NCBI GenBank assembly: GCA_022566535.1
Contig: JADFIR010000011.1
Location: forward strand, 21,314-85,313
Direction: 5' to 3'
DNA from: Planctomycetota bacterium
Lineage (GTDB): Bacteria > Planctomycetota > Phycisphaerae > Phycisphaerales > SM1A02
Length of the DNA stretch: 64,000 bases
The position numbers were made by a program, and so were the translations under genes. Below the pieces are notes generated by a model that had not been told where the DNA came from, searched no databases, and was given only the letters and a program-made list of their open reading frames with translations. Shown here piece after piece: positions 1-9,362 of this stretch (its first letter is position 1; each line of letters starts with the position of its first letter).

Positions 1-10
1 ACCCCTTGGT

Positions 11-715
11 CTAGTTTTTTTCCGGCCGCGACGACCAGTGTAGATGCGCGATCTTCAGCTCGCCTGTATCCTCGACGATGACGTAGGTGACGGCCGCGCG
101 GTAGGCACGTACTTCCTGTTCGACCTGAACGGTAAACCTTCCTATTTGGCGAACGAGGACTGCCGATCCGAAGCGCTCCGCCTTCTCATCGGTCACAGTG
201 AACTTGAAGTTTGTGGCACTCTCCATCTCGGGCTTGAGGTGATGGTCGCGGTAACGCCCCCAACTTCCTTCGTCCGACGCATTTTCAAGGACACTACTGC
301 GCCCGTCAGGAAGGAACAAGCGATCAAGCCCGTCAAGCTGACCGGCTTCCATCCCCTTCAAGTAGTCCCGAGCGATCGAGAGCCCATCCGGGGCTGAGCC
401 CGAGCTTGAGGCTAAGTCGGTGCTTCCTTGTGGAACGAACTTTGCCAGGATCGCATCCTTATTCTCCTCAGTGAGACCCTGCCATCGGCTCTGGCACCCG
501 TTGCAGCAGAAGCCGATGGTATAGCCGTTGTGGGCTTGCGTCGGCGAGTCTGCTCCGATGGGTCGGTCGGTGAACGGGCAGGCGCTGTTGACCGGACCGA
601 GTGTGGATACTGCGTTGGCGGGTTTCTCGTCTTGCAACGATGTCGCGGCCAACAGGAAGAAGGTGCCCAGGATCGCGGGTGCGGCGAGCGCGTATGCACA
701 GTGACAATGATTCAT
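11..715 (-). CDS. YHS-like plus NTF2-like envelope protein, last gene of the metal-efflux operon
   Basis: 234 aa with a hydrophobic N-terminus (about residues 7-25) that fits a signal peptide or anchor. Residues 44-78 carry CPFTDRPI followed by GFCCNGCQSRW, so Cys46, Cys70, Cys71 and Cys74 resemble the YHS/TRASH metal site found in copper- and zinc-handling proteins. Residues about 110-234 look like an SnoaL/NTF2-type alpha+beta fold; that part is weaker. The ATG at 715 overlaps the TGA of the upstream outer-membrane-factor gene (ATGA), so translation is probably coupled. Inference: a periplasmic metal-binding accessory of the exporter. The ion cannot be told from sequence. Confidence 0.75.
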   Translation of the reverse strand: MNHCHCAYALAAPAILGTFFLLAATSLQDEKPANAVSTLGPVNSACPFTDRPIGADSPTQAHNGYTIGFCCNGCQSRWQGLTEENKDAILAKFVPQGSTDLASSSGSAPDGLSIARDYLKGMEAGQLDGLDRLFLPDGRSSVLENASDEGSWGRYRDHHLKPEMESATNFKFTVTDEKAERFGSAVLVRQIGRFTVQVEQEVRAYRAAVTYVIVEDTGELKIAHLHWSSRPEKN

Positions 716-2166
716 GATGAATCTCCTTTCGGTAACGACTGATCGGACACGGGGGTGACGGTGGTTGGGGGGACCGCTTCGCGGGAGGCCGTTGGGGCAA
801 CCGCCAGAGTGCCACCGACCGCATACTCTAGCTCAATCAGGCCCACGGCGGCCGCCGCCTCCAGCTGGTTCAGTTGGAATTCCGCCAGGATCAGCTCGCG
901 TTGCGTCTCCAGGACGACGGTCATGTCAACCTGTCCGGCCTGGAAGGCACGCTCGGCAAGGCCAAGGTTCTCCCTGGCCAGCGTAATGACCCGCTCGCGA
1001 TAGAAATCCACCAAATCCAGACTGGTGCGCGCGTCAAGCCAGGCGGAACGGGTCTGGGTGATGGCGCGCTGACGGACCGCGTCGGCCTGGGCTTCGGCCC
1101 GTCGGAGCTCGGAGCGGGCCTTGGCGATACGGGCTCGATTGGTATCGAAGATGGGAATCTCGAGGCCGATCTCGGCACCGAGCTCGTCGCGGCGGTCTTC
1201 ATCGCGCTCAAAGGCCGGCCCCGCTTCGAGCTCGGGAATGGAACCGAGGTTCGCCACCCGCAGCTCATGAAGCCGGGTTTCGTACACCTTGCGGGCGGCG
1301 GCGACGTCGAGCCGCTGGCGCGCCGCCAGCTCGAAAAGGTCCGACTCGGTAAGCTCGTCCGGCCACATTTCCAAGGGCGGGATGACGTCTTGGGCCTGCC
1401 AATCTGCACGGGCGTCGGCCAGACCCAGGATCTCGAGCACCGCTCGCTTTTGGCGGTCACGATCGAGCTGTTGCTGGGCCAATTCCGCCTGGATCCCAAG
1501 GAGCAGCTGACGCAGCCGGTTCACGTCAAGCTGTGATGCCTCGCCGGCCGCGATGCGCTGCCGGGTCACCTCAATCGATCGCTCAACGAGATCAGTGTGC
1601 GATCGGGTCAACGCGATACCCCGCTGGGCGCTGACGAGTCGCGCGTGCGCCCGCCGTACATCAGCGACCAGGCGAAGCGCCTCGTCGCTCACACTGAGAA
1701 TCTGCTCGCGAAGGGCACTGGCGGCCGCGTCCTTCCGGGCCGGTCGAAGCCACAGGTCGGTCAGTTGCTGAACGAAGCCGAAGGTAATAGACGCGGGTCC
1801 ACCTTCACCGCCAATCGCGGGCTGAAAGGCCGCGCTGAGCACGGGGTTGGGGAGCAGGCCGGATTGAACAAGATCAGCGCGGGCCGAGGCGATCGCTTCC
1901 AGGGCCGCGCGGAGCTCACGGTTGTTCTGCAACGCGATGGTCACCGCTTGGTCAACGCTGAGCGCTGATTCGCCGTCCCAGGCCAACACCGAATCGGACC
2001 ACGGCGCGTTCCAATCGGGTCGCCAACCGCTTCGCTGTTCCACGAGGCCCATGGCTTCGTCGTAGTCGGCGGTCGGATCAAGCGAAACGCAGCCGGTGAG
2101 CAACACCGTGGCTGCGACAATGCCCATCGGGCATGACCAAGAGTGCAAGAGCGGTGGCATGTGCAT
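712..2166 (-). CDS. Outer-membrane efflux factor, TolC/CusC/CzcC type lipoprotein
   Basis: 484 aa from the ATG at 2166, which has GGAG about 7 nt upstream; a GTG at 2190 is open but less well placed. The N-terminus ends in the lipobox LLTGC, so the protein is a lipidated outer-membrane factor. The body shows the two long coiled-coil repeats of the OEP family (for example AVTIALQNNRELRAALEAIASARADLVQSG split over residues about 70-100, and ARIAKARSELRRAEAQADAVRQR in the second half). It is the third part of the tripartite pump encoded upstream on the same strand. Its TGA overlaps the next ATG. Length is normal for CzcC/CusC proteins. Confidence 0.9.
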   Translation of the reverse strand: MHMPPLLHSWSCPMGIVAATVLLTGCVSLDPTADYDEAMGLVEQRSGWRPDWNAPWSDSVLAWDGESALSVDQAVTIALQNNRELRAALEAIASARADLVQSGLLPNPVLSAAFQPAIGGEGGPASITFGFVQQLTDLWLRPARKDAAASALREQILSVSDEALRLVADVRRAHARLVSAQRGIALTRSHTDLVERSIEVTRQRIAAGEASQLDVNRLRQLLLGIQAELAQQQLDRDRQKRAVLEILGLADARADWQAQDVIPPLEMWPDELTESDLFELAARQRLDVAAARKVYETRLHELRVANLGSIPELEAGPAFERDEDRRDELGAEIGLEIPIFDTNRARIAKARSELRRAEAQADAVRQRAITQTRSAWLDARTSLDLVDFYRERVITLARENLGLAERAFQAGQVDMTVVLETQRELILAEFQLNQLEAAAAVGLIELEYAVGGTLAVAPTASREAVPPTTVTPVSDQSLPKGDSS

Positions 2167-2226
2167 CGGCGGCTCCGGTATGAGGATCACCCTGCCCCTT
2201 GGCAGGGCGATCCCGGCCCACTTGCC

Positions 2227-3612
2227 CTAGTGTTCGTGGCGGTCTGGGTCCTCGTGCTCGTCCTCATGCGCCGATGGCTGAACCTCGACGACAAAGGGGA
2301 CCGTCACGATTCGACCTTGATGTTGGAACTCAGCCCAACCCTTGTACAAGCCAGCCTCCGGGAAGCGTGCGTGGAAGGTGAGGACGGAACTACTCGAGTC
2401 TACGACAAGGCCGCCGTGCTCAGCGTGTTCGTCATCGCCGCCCGCACCGTGTCGCTCATCTTCGTGGCGGCTGCCGCCACCGTGCTCTTTGCCGAGCGGG
2501 TGGCTGTGCACGAATTGTTCGAGGTCCTCGCTGATGAAAACAAGATGCCCTATAGCACCGAGGTACGGTTCGAAGTTAGTGACCGGCCGGCCATTGCGGG
2601 TCACGTTGAAGGTCAATGCCGCTTCATCTCCGACGGTGATTGATCCGCCGGTATCGAGCGTCACCGTATAGCCGTCCACCTGTTTGGTCATGCTGGCGTC
2701 CACCCTCAATGCGACCGGCGCAGGAGGTGTCCCTTGCACACGAAGAGTCGCCGGAACGATCTGCTCACCGACGCCCAACGGAGTGAAATCGTGGAAGAGC
2801 ACATACTCACCAGGACTTGGGAACGTGAACCTCAGGCTGAACGAGCCGTTGGACTGCACGTCCGGATGCTCATGGGCGAACCACGACAGATCCTTGGAGA
2901 CCATGATGAGGTGCAAAAGCCTCTCGTGGATGGTCTCCAACTTTGTAACCACCCTGCCGTCACCGTCCTTCAACGTGATCTCGACAGCGACCTCTTCAGT
3001 CGGCCGTATGGAGGCGGGCCGTGGAGCGATATCGACGGTGAAGGTGGGCCAATCCGCGCTCACCGGTGTGATCTTCATCCCACACCGCGGGCACTGGCCC
3101 GGCTCGTGGTAGGTCTTGTACCCCTCGCAGCCCATGGGGCAGACATAGGCCTGTTTGTGGAGGGGTGCGTACTTCTCGAGGGTTGCAAAGAGAGCGACCA
3201 TCTCGTCGTAGACCTTCTGGGTTCCGGCCAGGTCGCCTGAATCGCCCGCCTCGTCGATGGGACCGAACTTCGCGACAAGACCCCTCGCGGCGAAGTTGAT
3301 CTCCCTGATCGCCTCGCGCGGTACGTTGGAGTCCTTGAGGGCGAGCCGCGCCAAGGTCTTGGCCACATCGCGGATGACGGCTGCCTCCGCGTGGACTCGG
3401 TCGAGCTTCCTGGTTTCGATCAAAGAGTCGATTTTCTCAAGCTGCTCGTGAATGACATGGATGGCATCAGCATAGGTTGTCGGCTGGGCGAACTCAGCGT
3501 CTTCGTCTTCGTGCTGACCGTGTTCCCCATGCTGAGCCCAAGTCGGCGAGTTCACGAGCGCCAAGGCACAAAGTGATACCGCGGCAACATATGGCAGTCT
3601 CTTCCAGTTCAT
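2227..3612 (-). CDS. Secreted heavy-metal-binding protein with YtkA-like domains
   Basis: 461 aa from the ATG at 3612, with GAAAGGAT 7 nt upstream. A signal peptide (residues 1-26, ending PTWAQ) is followed by a His-rich stretch and a helical domain of about 100 aa that is duplicated in the next upstream gene. Residues 156-180 contain YVCPMGC and PGQCPRCGM, the heavy-metal-binding domain typical of CusB and copper ATPase partners (Cys158, Cys162, Cys174, Cys177). Two beta-rich YtkA-like regions follow, each with HLxxxSxDLxxFxHxHP motifs, then a His/Asp/Glu-rich tail. Inference: periplasmic metal sensor or chaperone for the RND pump. Confidence 0.85.
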   Translation of the reverse strand: MNWKRLPYVAAVSLCALALVNSPTWAQHGEHGQHEDEDAEFAQPTTYADAIHVIHEQLEKIDSLIETRKLDRVHAEAAVIRDVAKTLARLALKDSNVPREAIREINFAARGLVAKFGPIDEAGDSGDLAGTQKVYDEMVALFATLEKYAPLHKQAYVCPMGCEGYKTYHEPGQCPRCGMKITPVSADWPTFTVDIAPRPASIRPTEEVAVEITLKDGDGRVVTKLETIHERLLHLIMVSKDLSWFAHEHPDVQSNGSFSLRFTFPSPGEYVLFHDFTPLGVGEQIVPATLRVQGTPPAPVALRVDASMTKQVDGYTVTLDTGGSITVGDEAALTFNVTRNGRPVTNFEPYLGAIGHLVFISEDLEQFVHSHPLGKEHGGGSRHEDERHGAGGDDEHAEHGGLVVDSSSSVLTFHARFPEAGLYKGWAEFQHQGRIVTVPFVVEVQPSAHEDEHEDPDRHEH

Positions 3613-3684
3613 GGTATAGATCCTTTCGTAAGAAGTGGGAGCGTTCAAAGGCGTCTGCCCTCGTGGTTTTGAGGCATGGCGTCA

Positions 3685-3740
3685 TCAATCATCATCGTCG
3701 TCATCGTGATCATCATCGTCGTCATCGTGATCATCGTCGT
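3685..3740 (-). repeat. Asp/His-coding microsatellite
   Basis: On the plus strand this is three imperfect rounds of tcatcgtcgtcatcgtgatca, giving the HDDDDDD repeats at the C-terminus of the lipoprotein. A pure repeat of this kind is expected to vary in copy number between strains. Confidence 0.8.
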
Positions 3741-4236
3741 CCGCATGGCCCGATTCCGGACCAACATGCTTTTCGAGGGTTTCGAAGAGGGCAACCATCT
3801 CGTCGTAGACCCTCTGGGTTCCGGCCAGGTCGCCTGAATCGCCCGCCTCGTCGATGGGACCGAACTTCGCGGCAAGGTCCGTCGCGGTAAGGTTGATCTC
3901 CTTGACCGCCTCGCGCGGTACGCCGGAGTCGGTCTTGAGGGCCAGCTGCGCCATCGTCTCAGCCACATCACGGATGATGGCTGCCTCTGCGTGAACTTTA
4001 TCGAGCTGTCTGGCGGCGATGAGCCTCTCGATCTTCTCGAGCTGGGCGTGGATCACGTTGACGGCGGCAGCATAACTTTGCGGCTCGGTGAAGGGCTCAC
4101 CTGCACCGTGTTGTCCGTGCTCGCTGTCGTCATGTCCGTCCTGGGCGCAGCCTTGAATCAAGATCAAGCCGAACGCCACGGCGGCTACCGCCAACATAGT
4201 CCGAGCGACGGGTAGGCGTTGTCGTGCAGTCATCAT
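3685..4236 (-). CDS. Asp/His-tailed lipoprotein, paralogue of the N-terminal domain of the metal-binding protein
   Basis: 183 aa. The start has GAAAGGAAG upstream and overlaps the RND stop codon (ATGA at 4233-4236). A signal ends in LIQGC, a lipobox. Residues about 50-150 match the helical domain of the downstream 461-aa protein almost word for word (VHAEAAxIRDVAxT, AKFGPIDEAGDSGDLAGTQ, VYDEMVALF). The last 20 residues are runs of Asp with interspersed His, encoded by a tandem trinucleotide tract, and would bind divalent cations. I do not know a characterised homologue of this arrangement. It looks like a product of local duplication followed by loss of the C-terminal domains. Confidence 0.75.
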   Translation of the reverse strand: MMTARQRLPVARTMLAVAAVAFGLILIQGCAQDGHDDSEHGQHGAGEPFTEPQSYAAAVNVIHAQLEKIERLIAARQLDKVHAEAAIIRDVAETMAQLALKTDSGVPREAVKEINLTATDLAAKFGPIDEAGDSGDLAGTQRVYDEMVALFETLEKHVGPESGHADDDDHDDDDDDHDDDDDD

Positions 4237-7200
4237 TCTGCTTCCTTTCGTGGAGGAGGTTTTGGCTTGGTTGAGGGTATCTCGTCCGTTGTTTTCTTGT
4301 CGGACGATCCGGATTCCTCTTTCTTCTGTTCAGGAGCTGTCGGTGAGGTTGAGGCCTGCTCCTCCGCCGTGTCCTTGTCAGATGACCTGGATTCTGGTTC
4401 CCTCCGTGCAGCAGGCGATGGTGAGGCTGAAGTCTGCTCGCCGGCGGTTGGAGTACTTGCCGTGGTCGTGGACTCGGCGGATGGGCCAGGGGTCGCCGGG
4501 GCGTCGGGCGTGGTGACACGCATTCGCTCAGCAAGGCTGTCACCGGTGTCTTTCATGCGCTCCACCGTACGGCGTGAGGCGTTCTCTGAGAACTTCAGGA
4601 AGACGGTTGGTCTCACGAAGAAGTCGAGGACGGTGCTGGTGATGAGGCCGCCGATCACCACGACGGCAACCGGGTAGAGGAGCTCCTTGCCAGGTTGCCC
4701 CGCCGCCAGCGCAAGCGGTACCAAGCCAAGCCCGGTGGTCAGCGCGGTCATCAAGACCGGGGCGACACGTTCCTGGCTGCCGCGGATGACCATCTCTTTG
4801 CCGAACGCCATCCCTTCTTCGGCCATGAGGTGCAGGTAGTGGCTGATCATCAGCACGCCGTTTCGGCTGGCGATGCCGCAGAGGCTGATAAAGCCGACGA
4901 GGCTGGCCACGCTGAAGGGCTGATCCGTGATCCACAGCGCGGCCACGCTGCCGATGAACGCGAAGGGGATGTTGAGCATCACCTGTAGCGCCAGCACGAG
5001 GTTCTTAAAGTAGCTGTAGAGGATGCCGAGCATCAGCAGCAGTGACAGGCTGCCGAGGATAAGAATGACCCGCGTGGCCTCCCGCTGCGATTCGAACTGC
5101 CCTTCGAGGCGCATGGAGTAGCCCTGGGGGAACTGGACGTCCATCGCGATCGAGTCCTGGATGTCCTTGACGGTGCTGCCGAGATCCCGTCCCTGGACGT
5201 TGCATGAGACCACGATTCGTCGCTGCACGTTCTCACGGGCGATCTGGTTGGGTCCGGGCACCTGGGTGATCCTGGCGACGTCGGACAGGAGGACCACCGC
5301 CCCGGTGGGGGAGATGAACCGTACGTCGCGCAGCGCCGTCAGATCACTTCGCCAGGGTTCATCCAGCATGATGACCAACCCGTACTGCTTGATGCCGTCG
5401 AGCACCTGGGAGACAACGGTTCCATTCATCGCGGTCTCCAGGGCTTCGATCAGGTCACCGACGCGGAACCCGTAACGGGCGGCCTCGTTCGGATCCACAC
5501 GAATCCGAATCTGGGGAATGAGCACCTGCTTTTCGATCTGAAGATCAACGACGCCCGGCAACCCGTCGAGCGCTGCCCGGACCTCATCGGCGAGGCGGCG
5601 CAGTTCTCGCAGCTCCGCGCCGAAGATCTTGATCACCACCTGGGCACGAACACCCGACTCAAGATGGTCGATCCGGTGACTGATCGGTTGGCCGATATTC
5701 AGAGATACCCCGGGAAGCTGGCTCAGCTTGTCGCGGATCTCGGCCAGCACGATCTCTTGGCGGCGGAGGGTGGAAGGGGGGCGCCGGCCGGTGTAGGTCA
5801 GGTGCTCGTTCGGGCGCTTGGCCTCATCTTTCGTCCAGAAGTCGACGTCGATCTCCGAGTAGTGAACGCCCTCGGCGTGCTCGTCCTGCTCGGCGCGGCC
5901 GGTTCGGCGGCCGGTGCTCTTGACCTCCGGGATTCCCAGCACCAACGCTTCGGCGCGCGTGCCCAGCCGATTGGATTCCAGCAGCGAGATGCCGGGCTGG
6001 GCGAGGACATTAATCGTCGCCGTCCCCTCATTGAAGCTTGGCAGGAACTGAGTCCCCATCAGGGCCACACCCACGCCGCTGGCTACAACCAACGCAGCGC
6101 ACACGCCCATCACCGTCCACGGCCGGGGCATGGACACGCCGTAGCACCTCAGGGTGAGGCGCTTGCACAGCCGCAGCACGAAGCTGTCTTTCGTGTGCGC
6201 CATTCGCTTCATTCGGGGCAGCAGATAGAGCGCCAGCACCGGGGTCACCGTCAGCGAGACGACCATCGAGGCCAGGATGGAAACGATGTACGCGATCGCC
6301 AGAGGCTGAAAGAGCCGACCTGAAAGCCCTGGCAACGCGAACAGCGGGAGGAACACGAGCAGCACGATGGTGGTGCCGATGACGATCGGACCTCGCACCT
6401 CGCACGTGGCGTTGTACACAACGTGCATCACGGGCTGAGGCGGTTTGGCGGTGCGGTTCTCACGGAGACGGCGGAATACGTTCTCTACGCCGACGATGGC
6501 ATCATCGACCAGCTCGCCAATGGCCACGGCGATGCCGCCGAGCGTCATCGTGTTGATCGACTCGCCCATCAGCTTGAAGATGATGAACGTGGTGAACAGG
6601 GAAAGCGGAATGGCGGTGAGGGTAATTGCGGTCGTGCGAAAGTTGAGCAGGAACAGAGCCAGGATGATCACCACCAGGATCGATCCGTCGCGCAGCGCCC
6701 CGATGACGTTCTCAATGGCGTTTACGATGAAGTGCGATTGGCGGAACAGGTCCGCGTTCACGATGACCCCTTCGGGAAGGGCCGGGCGCAGCTGGTCGAG
6801 GGTCTTGTCGATCGACGCTGTGAGCTCGCGAGTGTCGGCGTGCGGTTGTTTGGAAACGGCCATAATGACGGCGGGTTTCGCGTTCATGGATCCGTCGCCG
6901 CGCTTAATCGGCGATCCGGCTTCGATCACCCGGGCCACGTCTTTGACCCGCACGGGGACCGTCGCGTTCTCACTGGTCCGCGCGACCACCAAGGCGTTCT
7001 CGATATCCTCGATGCCGCGGACGCGCCCGAGGTTGCGGACCACGAGTTCCTCGTTCTGGCCAACGATGAAGCCGCCGCCTGAGTTCTCGTTGCTCTCCTG
7101 GACGGCTTCTTGAAGGTCGCCCAGCGTCAGGTTGTAGATGCGCAGCTTCTCCGGGTCGGCCAGAACCTGGAACTGCTTCAATTCGCCGCCCATGACCGTG

Positions 7201-7724
7201 ACCTGGGCGATGCCCGGAATGGCCAGCAGGGCCGGGCGGAGCGTCCAGTCCGCCAGCGTCCGCAGGTCCATCGGCGAGAGGTTGTCGCCAGTCACCCCCA
7301 CCAGCATGATCTCTCCCATGATCGAGCTGATCGGGGCCATGAACGGAACGATCCCTTCCGGCAGGCGGTCCGCTGCTTGGTTGAGACGTTCCTGCACGAT
7401 CTGGCGGTTGAATCGGATGTCGGTGTCCCAGTCGAACTCGACGAACACGACGGACAGGCCGATCCCCGAAACGCTGCGGACCCGCACCACACCCGCGGCT
7501 CCGTTCATCACCGTCTCGATGGGGTAGGTGACCTGGACCTCGACTTCTTCCGGCGCCAACCCGGGCGCTTCGATCAGAATCGTGACCGTGGGGCGGTTGA
7601 GGTCCGGCAGCACGTCAATCGGGAGACGCAATGCCGTGACCACCCCGTAGACTGAAATCGCCAGCGTAGCCAGGAGGATGAGCACCCGGTTGGTCAGCGA
7701 CAGTCTGACAATTGCCTTGAGCAC
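4233..7724 (-). CDS. HME-family RND heavy-metal efflux pump (CusA/CzcA-like) with long charged C-terminal tail
   Basis: 1163 aa from a GTG at 7724 with GAAAGGA 6 nt upstream. Standard RND architecture is visible: TM1 at residues 10-32, porter domain (LPDLNRPTV, EVEVQVTYPIE), central TM block, and a second repeat ending near residue 1045. The TM4 motif GELVDDAIVGVEN (residues 403-415) carries the acidic proton-relay residues Asp407, Asp408 and Glu414. The pattern is HME-type but does not let me assign Cu/Ag against Zn/Co/Ni. About 110 extra residues after the last helix, rich in Pro, Ser, Thr, Glu and Lys, are unusual for the family and probably cytoplasmic. It lies between the fusion protein and the metal-binding lipoproteins. 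Confidence 0.93.
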   Translation of the reverse strand: MLKAIVRLSLTNRVLILLATLAISVYGVVTALRLPIDVLPDLNRPTVTILIEAPGLAPEEVEVQVTYPIETVMNGAAGVVRVRSVSGIGLSVVFVEFDWDTDIRFNRQIVQERLNQAADRLPEGIVPFMAPISSIMGEIMLVGVTGDNLSPMDLRTLADWTLRPALLAIPGIAQVTVMGGELKQFQVLADPEKLRIYNLTLGDLQEAVQESNENSGGGFIVGQNEELVVRNLGRVRGIEDIENALVVARTSENATVPVRVKDVARVIEAGSPIKRGDGSMNAKPAVIMAVSKQPHADTRELTASIDKTLDQLRPALPEGVIVNADLFRQSHFIVNAIENVIGALRDGSILVVIILALFLLNFRTTAITLTAIPLSLFTTFIIFKLMGESINTMTLGGIAVAIGELVDDAIVGVENVFRRLRENRTAKPPQPVMHVVYNATCEVRGPIVIGTTIVLLVFLPLFALPGLSGRLFQPLAIAYIVSILASMVVSLTVTPVLALYLLPRMKRMAHTKDSFVLRLCKRLTLRCYGVSMPRPWTVMGVCAALVVASGVGVALMGTQFLPSFNEGTATINVLAQPGISLLESNRLGTRAEALVLGIPEVKSTGRRTGRAEQDEHAEGVHYSEIDVDFWTKDEAKRPNEHLTYTGRRPPSTLRRQEIVLAEIRDKLSQLPGVSLNIGQPISHRIDHLESGVRAQVVIKIFGAELRELRRLADEVRAALDGLPGVVDLQIEKQVLIPQIRIRVDPNEAARYGFRVGDLIEALETAMNGTVVSQVLDGIKQYGLVIMLDEPWRSDLTALRDVRFISPTGAVVLLSDVARITQVPGPNQIARENVQRRIVVSCNVQGRDLGSTVKDIQDSIAMDVQFPQGYSMRLEGQFESQREATRVILILGSLSLLLMLGILYSYFKNLVLALQVMLNIPFAFIGSVAALWITDQPFSVASLVGFISLCGIASRNGVLMISHYLHLMAEEGMAFGKEMVIRGSQERVAPVLMTALTTGLGLVPLALAAGQPGKELLYPVAVVVIGGLITSTVLDFFVRPTVFLKFSENASRRTVERMKDTGDSLAERMRVTTPDAPATPGPSAESTTTASTPTAGEQTSASPSPAARREPESRSSDKDTAEEQASTSPTAPEQKKEESGSSDKKTTDEIPSTKPKPPPRKEAE

Positions 7725-7741
7725 GAGATGTCCTTTCGTGA

Positions 7742-9214
7742 TCAGCCGGAATCGCGCGAGTCGCCGCTCTCTACGTTCTCGCTACCACTCTCACCTGCGT
7801 CTTCAGTCAATTCGTCTGCCCCAACTTTGGGTCGCAGTTGCGTCAGGCTGTAGGCGCCGCGCGTAACGATTACGTCACCAGGGAAGACGCCATCGAGCAC
7901 CTCCACCACCCGATCATCGCGATAGCCCGGCTGAATGTCGTGCTTCTTGTAGAACTCTCCTTTCTTGTCGAAGACAAAGACGAAGTGCATTGGACCGTCG
8001 GTCACCACGGCCGACACCGGCACGACCACGGCGGAGGTCTCCTCCCGAAGGACGATTGACAGGTCAACGTACAAGCCATCCCGCAGGATGCCCTGGGGAT
8101 TGTCGGCCTGAATGATCAGGTGCGTCGTCCGTTTGATCGGGTCAATCACCGGACTGACGAAGCGCACGTGCCCGACGCCGATCGTCTCTCCGTTGGTGTC
8201 GGAGACGCGTCGAATCCTGACTTGGTTATTTGCGGCTGCGCCGAGCCGGTCCAGGAGGGATTCGGGCAATTCGCCTTCGATCTGCACGCGGGAATAGTCG
8301 GCGATCTCCAGAAGGGTTTCCCCAGCCTCCACCCCCTGCCCGGTCTTCACGTTCCGGGCGATGACTACGCCGTCCATTGGCGCGTAGAAGCGCACCAGGC
8401 CCAGCCGCCCCGAGCCGGTGTTGCCGGTTCCCACGGGGATCAGATCGCTGCCACGCATCGCGGCCAGCTGTGTGGGAGCTGTTTCACCAGGCGCGCCGGT
8501 CTCGGCTTTGATGAGCTCAATCACCTCGCGCTGCGCTTCCCGGGAGCGCTGCATCGCTTCGGCCTGCTTGTTCATCGAATCCAACTGCTGCCTAGACAGC
8601 GCCTGCTCGATCTCGCGCAGCCTGGCCTCGCTTCGCGCGCGCACGGCAGCGGCCTGTCGCTCGCTGAGAACATTCACCGCGATCGCCCCGTCGTTGGTTT
8701 GAAGCCGGGCATACTGCGCTTCCACGATCGAGGCGTGCTCCGTCGCCGCCTCAACCTGCACCAACAGCTCCTCGACCCTGGACTCAGCGCGGGCGAGCTC
8801 ACCCAGAAGCTCGAAATACTCCGTATCCAACCTGTGGGCTTCGTAGATGTGTTGCGCCAACTGGGGAGAATCGAGTTCGGCCAGCAGGTCGCCCTCCTGG
8901 ACGGTGTCGCCGACCTGGACCGTCACCTTCTGGACGGTACCGTCAATCCGAGACGTGATCGCCCCAATCGAGTTGGGCAGCGGTCTGACCACACCCACCA
9001 ATCGCAGTACCTCCTCAACTGCGCCAAAATCGACTTCAGCCGTCTCCAGCCCGATGTGTGCCGCGGTCTCTGGCGAAACCTTGCGGGGCGTGTCGAGGTC
9101 GTACGGGGCGACCTCGCCCTTGCCGTGTCCTTCGTGAGCAAACAGGGGCAACGACAGGGCGGCCAAGGCAACGGCAGTCAAGCCGGTGAACATCAAAATG
9201 GAACGACTGGTCAT
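7742..9214 (-). CDS. RND membrane fusion (periplasmic adaptor) protein, CusB/CzcB-like
   Basis: 490 aa from the ATG at 9214, which has GGAGG 5 nt upstream. A signal peptide (residues about 1-22) is followed by HEGHGKGE, a small His motif near the mature N-terminus. The lipoyl halves (GTVQKVTVQVGDTVQEGDLLAELDS split at about residues 80-105, and PMDGVVIARNVKTGQGVEAGETLLEI) flank a helical hairpin of about 150 aa. A beta-barrel and membrane-proximal domain follow. It links the RND pump to the outer-membrane factor. Only 17 nt separate it from the RND start, so the two are clearly one transcript. Confidence 0.92.
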   Translation of the reverse strand: MTSRSILMFTGLTAVALAALSLPLFAHEGHGKGEVAPYDLDTPRKVSPETAAHIGLETAEVDFGAVEEVLRLVGVVRPLPNSIGAITSRIDGTVQKVTVQVGDTVQEGDLLAELDSPQLAQHIYEAHRLDTEYFELLGELARAESRVEELLVQVEAATEHASIVEAQYARLQTNDGAIAVNVLSERQAAAVRARSEARLREIEQALSRQQLDSMNKQAEAMQRSREAQREVIELIKAETGAPGETAPTQLAAMRGSDLIPVGTGNTGSGRLGLVRFYAPMDGVVIARNVKTGQGVEAGETLLEIADYSRVQIEGELPESLLDRLGAAANNQVRIRRVSDTNGETIGVGHVRFVSPVIDPIKRTTHLIIQADNPQGILRDGLYVDLSIVLREETSAVVVPVSAVVTDGPMHFVFVFDKKGEFYKKHDIQPGYRDDRVVEVLDGVFPGDVIVTRGAYSLTQLRPKVGADELTEDAGESGSENVESGDSRDSG

Positions 9215-9362
9215 GGGAACCTCCGAGGCATCAAGGTTTTTCATTGCAGTGACCAATGTGGCCAGGCACCGCCGTAGCCGGTTGGGCAACGCCACGTTGA
9301 GCTTCACAAGGGGCGCAGCACAGCGCCGGCGACATTGCCGGGCGGCAGTCAATGCAGCGGGT

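Noticed and set aside
8120..9277. 385-codon plus-strand open frame
   Set aside because: Antisense to the membrane fusion protein gene, which has clear lipoyl and barrel motifs.
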